A DNA stretch of 64,000 nt from JAMZMI01 sp039944535 (GTDB lineage Bacteria > Bacteroidota > Bacteroidia > Cytophagales > Cyclobacteriaceae), in the NCBI GenBank assembly GCA_039944535.1, contig JBDUYP010000023.1, forward strand, positions 434,001-498,000, in the 5' to 3' direction. Within the stretch, counting starts at the first letter, position 1, and each line of letters starts with the position of its first letter. Of this stretch, positions 62,187-64,000 are shown piece after piece. A model generated the notes under the pieces. That model was not told the DNA's origin, made no database searches, and was given only the letters and a program-made list of their open reading frames with translations. A program made the position numbers and the translations under genes.

Positions 62187-63456
62187 TTCGCAAGAAGCTA
62201 TTACTGATTTAGTTGCTCTACTTCGTGACACAAGCTCTACTTTCAGTAGTACCGAGCAGGTTCTTCGTATTTCTGATTCTAGGGAAAATCAACATGTTTT
62301 AGCCAACCTTAGCATCACTTATAGCGTTACAAGACAGCATATCGAGATTCCTGTAAGTGCCTTTAACCCTGTATTGTTCTATTGGGATATTTCATCTTTC
62401 TTAAAAGGAGTAGCACAGGTTCAAGAACCATTTTCACACTCAATAGTCATCTACAATTCAGGGAGGTGTCTTCTTTGGATGAACCGTACCATACAAAATG
62501 ATTCGGATGGTACTGATTACGCCAAAATCTTTGAAGTCTCAAACGCGTATATTAAACTCAGAAATTTTCTCTTAAATCTTGCCGAAGATCCCGAGAGGAA
62601 TCAAGAATTTCTAGAATATTACAATGAAGCCTCAAAAAAGTTCCTTTTATCCTCACATGTAGATACTAAACGTGTTACAATAGCTTTTCCTACCCAGATA
62701 CCTAATCTTGATTTTAGCATCAATGTAACGCCCGCTGTTGACAGACTTATTAATGCCTTTGATAACGAAAGCAAGCACCTCCCGGTATTCATTAAAAATG
62801 AAATAATAGGAAATCTGCATATGGTAAACGAATCCGAAAGACTCAAAAAACTATTCGAGAATCTAAGCAGACTATTAGATTCAGCGAGGTTAAACTTCAG
62901 TGTTTATCTCAACAATCTTTCTATTGATAAGCTTAAACAGGATTATAAAGAATACAAAAGCAAGTACTTTGATCAGTATTCCTCTCTCGTTTCAAAGATA
63001 TCCACTCAGGTAATTACACTCCCTGTTACTGCAATAGGTTCAGGGATCGCAATTGATAAAGTTACTGATTCGTTGGTTTTGTCAATTATCATCGTTGTAT
63101 TATTAATTGTTTCCATATATGTAGGAGCTATTGTTAGGCATTATAGTGGTGATGTGGTTTTTCTGAAATCTTCCTTTCAGTCTGATTACGAAAAGATTTC
63201 TAAAAGTGAGTTTTTTATAAATCATCCTGATGAGCTCAATGATTTTAAAATGATCAAAGACAAATTCGAGAAGAAGACAGCCTTTATAAAGGATTATCTC
63301 AATACATATTATTGGATAGCCTTACTTTTAAATATGCTTCTTATGGGACTTGTTGCCACCAAAGCACAAGTTCCAATTGAAGCAATCATTTGGGTAGGTC
63401 TGTTCTTATTTACTCTGGCTAAAGTAAATTTCAGGCTGGTTTTACGCCACGAATAG
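62179..63456 (+). CDS. Unrecognised multi-pass membrane protein paired with NdpA-like protein
   Basis: 425 aa. The N-terminal about 270 residues are soluble and mixed alpha/beta, with YSVTRQHIEIPVSAFNP and a long charged helix (LKQDYKEYKSKYFDQY). The C-terminus has three to four hydrophobic segments: VITLPVTAIGSGIAI near 277, LVLSIIIVVLLIVSIYVGAI near 299, YYWIALLLNMLLMGLVATKA near 374, and PIEAIIWVGLFLFTLAKV near 399. Between the second and third is a charged 60-residue loop. No family is recognised. Translationally coupled to the NdpA-like gene. A sensor-effector arrangement in which the membrane protein disrupts membrane integrity is a possible role, not shown. Confidence 0.7.
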   Translation: MNNSQEAITDLVALLRDTSSTFSSTEQVLRISDSRENQHVLANLSITYSVTRQHIEIPVSAFNPVLFYWDISSFLKGVAQVQEPFSHSIVIYNSGRCLLWMNRTIQNDSDGTDYAKIFEVSNAYIKLRNFLLNLAEDPERNQEFLEYYNEASKKFLLSSHVDTKRVTIAFPTQIPNLDFSINVTPAVDRLINAFDNESKHLPVFIKNEIIGNLHMVNESERLKKLFENLSRLLDSARLNFSVYLNNLSIDKLKQDYKEYKSKYFDQYSSLVSKISTQVITLPVTAIGSGIAIDKVTDSLVLSIIIVVLLIVSIYVGAIVRHYSGDVVFLKSSFQSDYEKISKSEFFINHPDELNDFKMIKDKFEKKTAFIKDYLNTYYWIALLLNMLLMGLVATKAQVPIEAIIWVGLFLFTLAKVNFRLVLRHE

Positions 63457-63619
63457 CATATTGCTTGTAAACCTCCCTCACATAACGGAAACCCCCTTCC
63501 CATCCTGCTAATCATATTTTTTACCTCAGATAAGATTTGCCATCTTTTGATAATATTCCGTTTCATTTTCCTTAATTTGTACTTCATTACACAGCTATTC
63601 AATAGACTGTTTTGAAGAA

Positions 63620-64000
63620 ATGGCATCAAAAATTCACAAAATATCAACTGGATCAAGCACTTCTAAAAAGAAGAGCTCCATTGCGATTGAAAGAGTATAT
63701 AGGGATTATTTTGATAGACTGTTTTCTTATGCTCGGATTATCTGTGATTCAGAAGAGTTGGCAAAGGATGTTGTTTCAGATTTTTTCTATGGGTTATTGA
63801 AGAATCAGACTGATTTATCCCGAGTTGATAATTTAGAAGTCTATTTATCAGTAGGCGTTAAAAACTTGTGTATCCAACGATTGATGAAGACATCCAAGGA
63901 TAATAAAAATGCTGTCCTACTTGCTACAATCGACTACATAGATCCTCAACAAGTACTCTTAGGAAAGGAGTTAAAAACTTTACTTGATAGAATAATTAAT
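63620..64000 (+). CDS. ECF-type RNA polymerase sigma factor, 3' end beyond right edge
   Basis: Open reading frame from the ATG giving MASKIHKISTG, still open at the window edge after 127 codons. Region 2 pattern is clear: YFDRLFSYARIICDSEELAK followed by DVVSDFFYGLLKN and YLSVGVKNLCIQRL, as in Bacteroidota ECF sigma factors (often next to FecR anti-sigma and SusCD genes). Only region 2 and the start of the linker are visible. Whether it belongs to the integrase island or lies outside it cannot be judged. Confidence 0.8.
   Translation, partial: MASKIHKISTGSSTSKKKSSIAIERVYRDYFDRLFSYARIICDSEELAKDVVSDFFYGLLKNQTDLSRVDNLEVYLSVGVKNLCIQRLMKTSKDNKNAVLLATIDYIDPQQVLLGKELKTLLDRIIN

Noticed and set aside
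1..64000. CRISPR array or rRNA operon
   Set aside because: No run of regularly spaced short direct repeats and no rRNA-like sequence was seen.

Overview
The window is from a Bacteroidota chromosome, most likely a marine or soil member of the Cytophagales (Reichenbachiella/Marinoscillum-like; this genus-level placement is inference). The signs are type IX secretion (T9SS) substrates with type A and type B C-terminal sorting domains, a PorP/SprF-family protein, CarboxypepD_reg-like/TonB receptors, LytTR and AraC-type hybrid sensors, an HYC_CC_PP-type protein, and promoters of the Bacteroidota kind (-33 TTTG, -7 TAnnTTTG). Good examples of these promoters lie upstream of aroF, the FKBP isomerase and the polyprenyl synthetase.

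Region 1 (1-4.5 kb, minus strand) looks like a metal-starvation regulon: an ABC-2 exporter pair, a COG0523/CobW GTPase, a secreted CxxC protein and a MerC-like protein. Two promoters carry paired copies of the same 15-bp inverted repeat (TGCAA-N5-TTGCA), a likely Zur/Fur-family operator. Region 2 (4.5-8.5 kb) is housekeeping: a lipid desaturase, phosphoglycerate kinase, threonylcarbamoyl-AMP synthase and a small membrane protein. Region 3 (8.5-17.7 kb) is a secretion module: a BNR/VPS10-like T9SS protein, a small exported Ig-like protein, an unknown protein, and a 1422-aa type B T9SS protein divergent from a PorP/SprF gene.

Region 4 (17.8-38.5 kb) mixes a ParDE toxin-antitoxin pair, an M48 protease, LytS/LytTR and NarL-type two-component pairs, a TPR hybrid sensor, a transglutaminase-TPR protein, GpsA with a PlsB-like acyltransferase, PhzF, a polyprenyl synthetase, an FKBP, a rhodanese, an AI-2E-family permease, a Na+/H+ antiporter and an exported protein with three GPAAKN repeats. 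Region 5 (38.7-47.7 kb) has a membrane J-domain protein, an Ig-like lipoprotein and two large tandem CotH-kinase T9SS proteins.

Region 6 (47.9-51.7 kb) is a 3.5-kb accessory island. It is bounded by a 150-bp near-perfect direct repeat of the 3' end and terminator of aroF. It holds a LuxR-HTH/coiled-coil protein, a frameshifted IS110 with a candidate bridge-RNA hairpin, and a PD-(D/E)XK nuclease-like protein; the two cargo genes share the same roughly 80-bp 3' flank. Region 7 (51.6-58.9 kb) has aroF, OsmC, a cold-shock protein, a collagen-like lipoprotein, an ATP-cone/Mrr-like nuclease, and a copper-type cluster (HMA protein, TonB receptor, HYC_CC_PP protein).

Region 8 (59.3 kb to the right edge) starts with tRNA-Arg(UCG), preceded by a broken copy of its own 5' half and followed by a tyrosine integrase. 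Then comes an overlapping pair: an NdpA/YejK-like nucleoid-associated protein and an unrecognised multi-pass membrane protein. An ECF sigma factor runs off the edge. The NdpA-membrane pair and the aroF-bounded HTH/nuclease island are the best candidates for undescribed systems, probably in defence or conflict; that role is inference.
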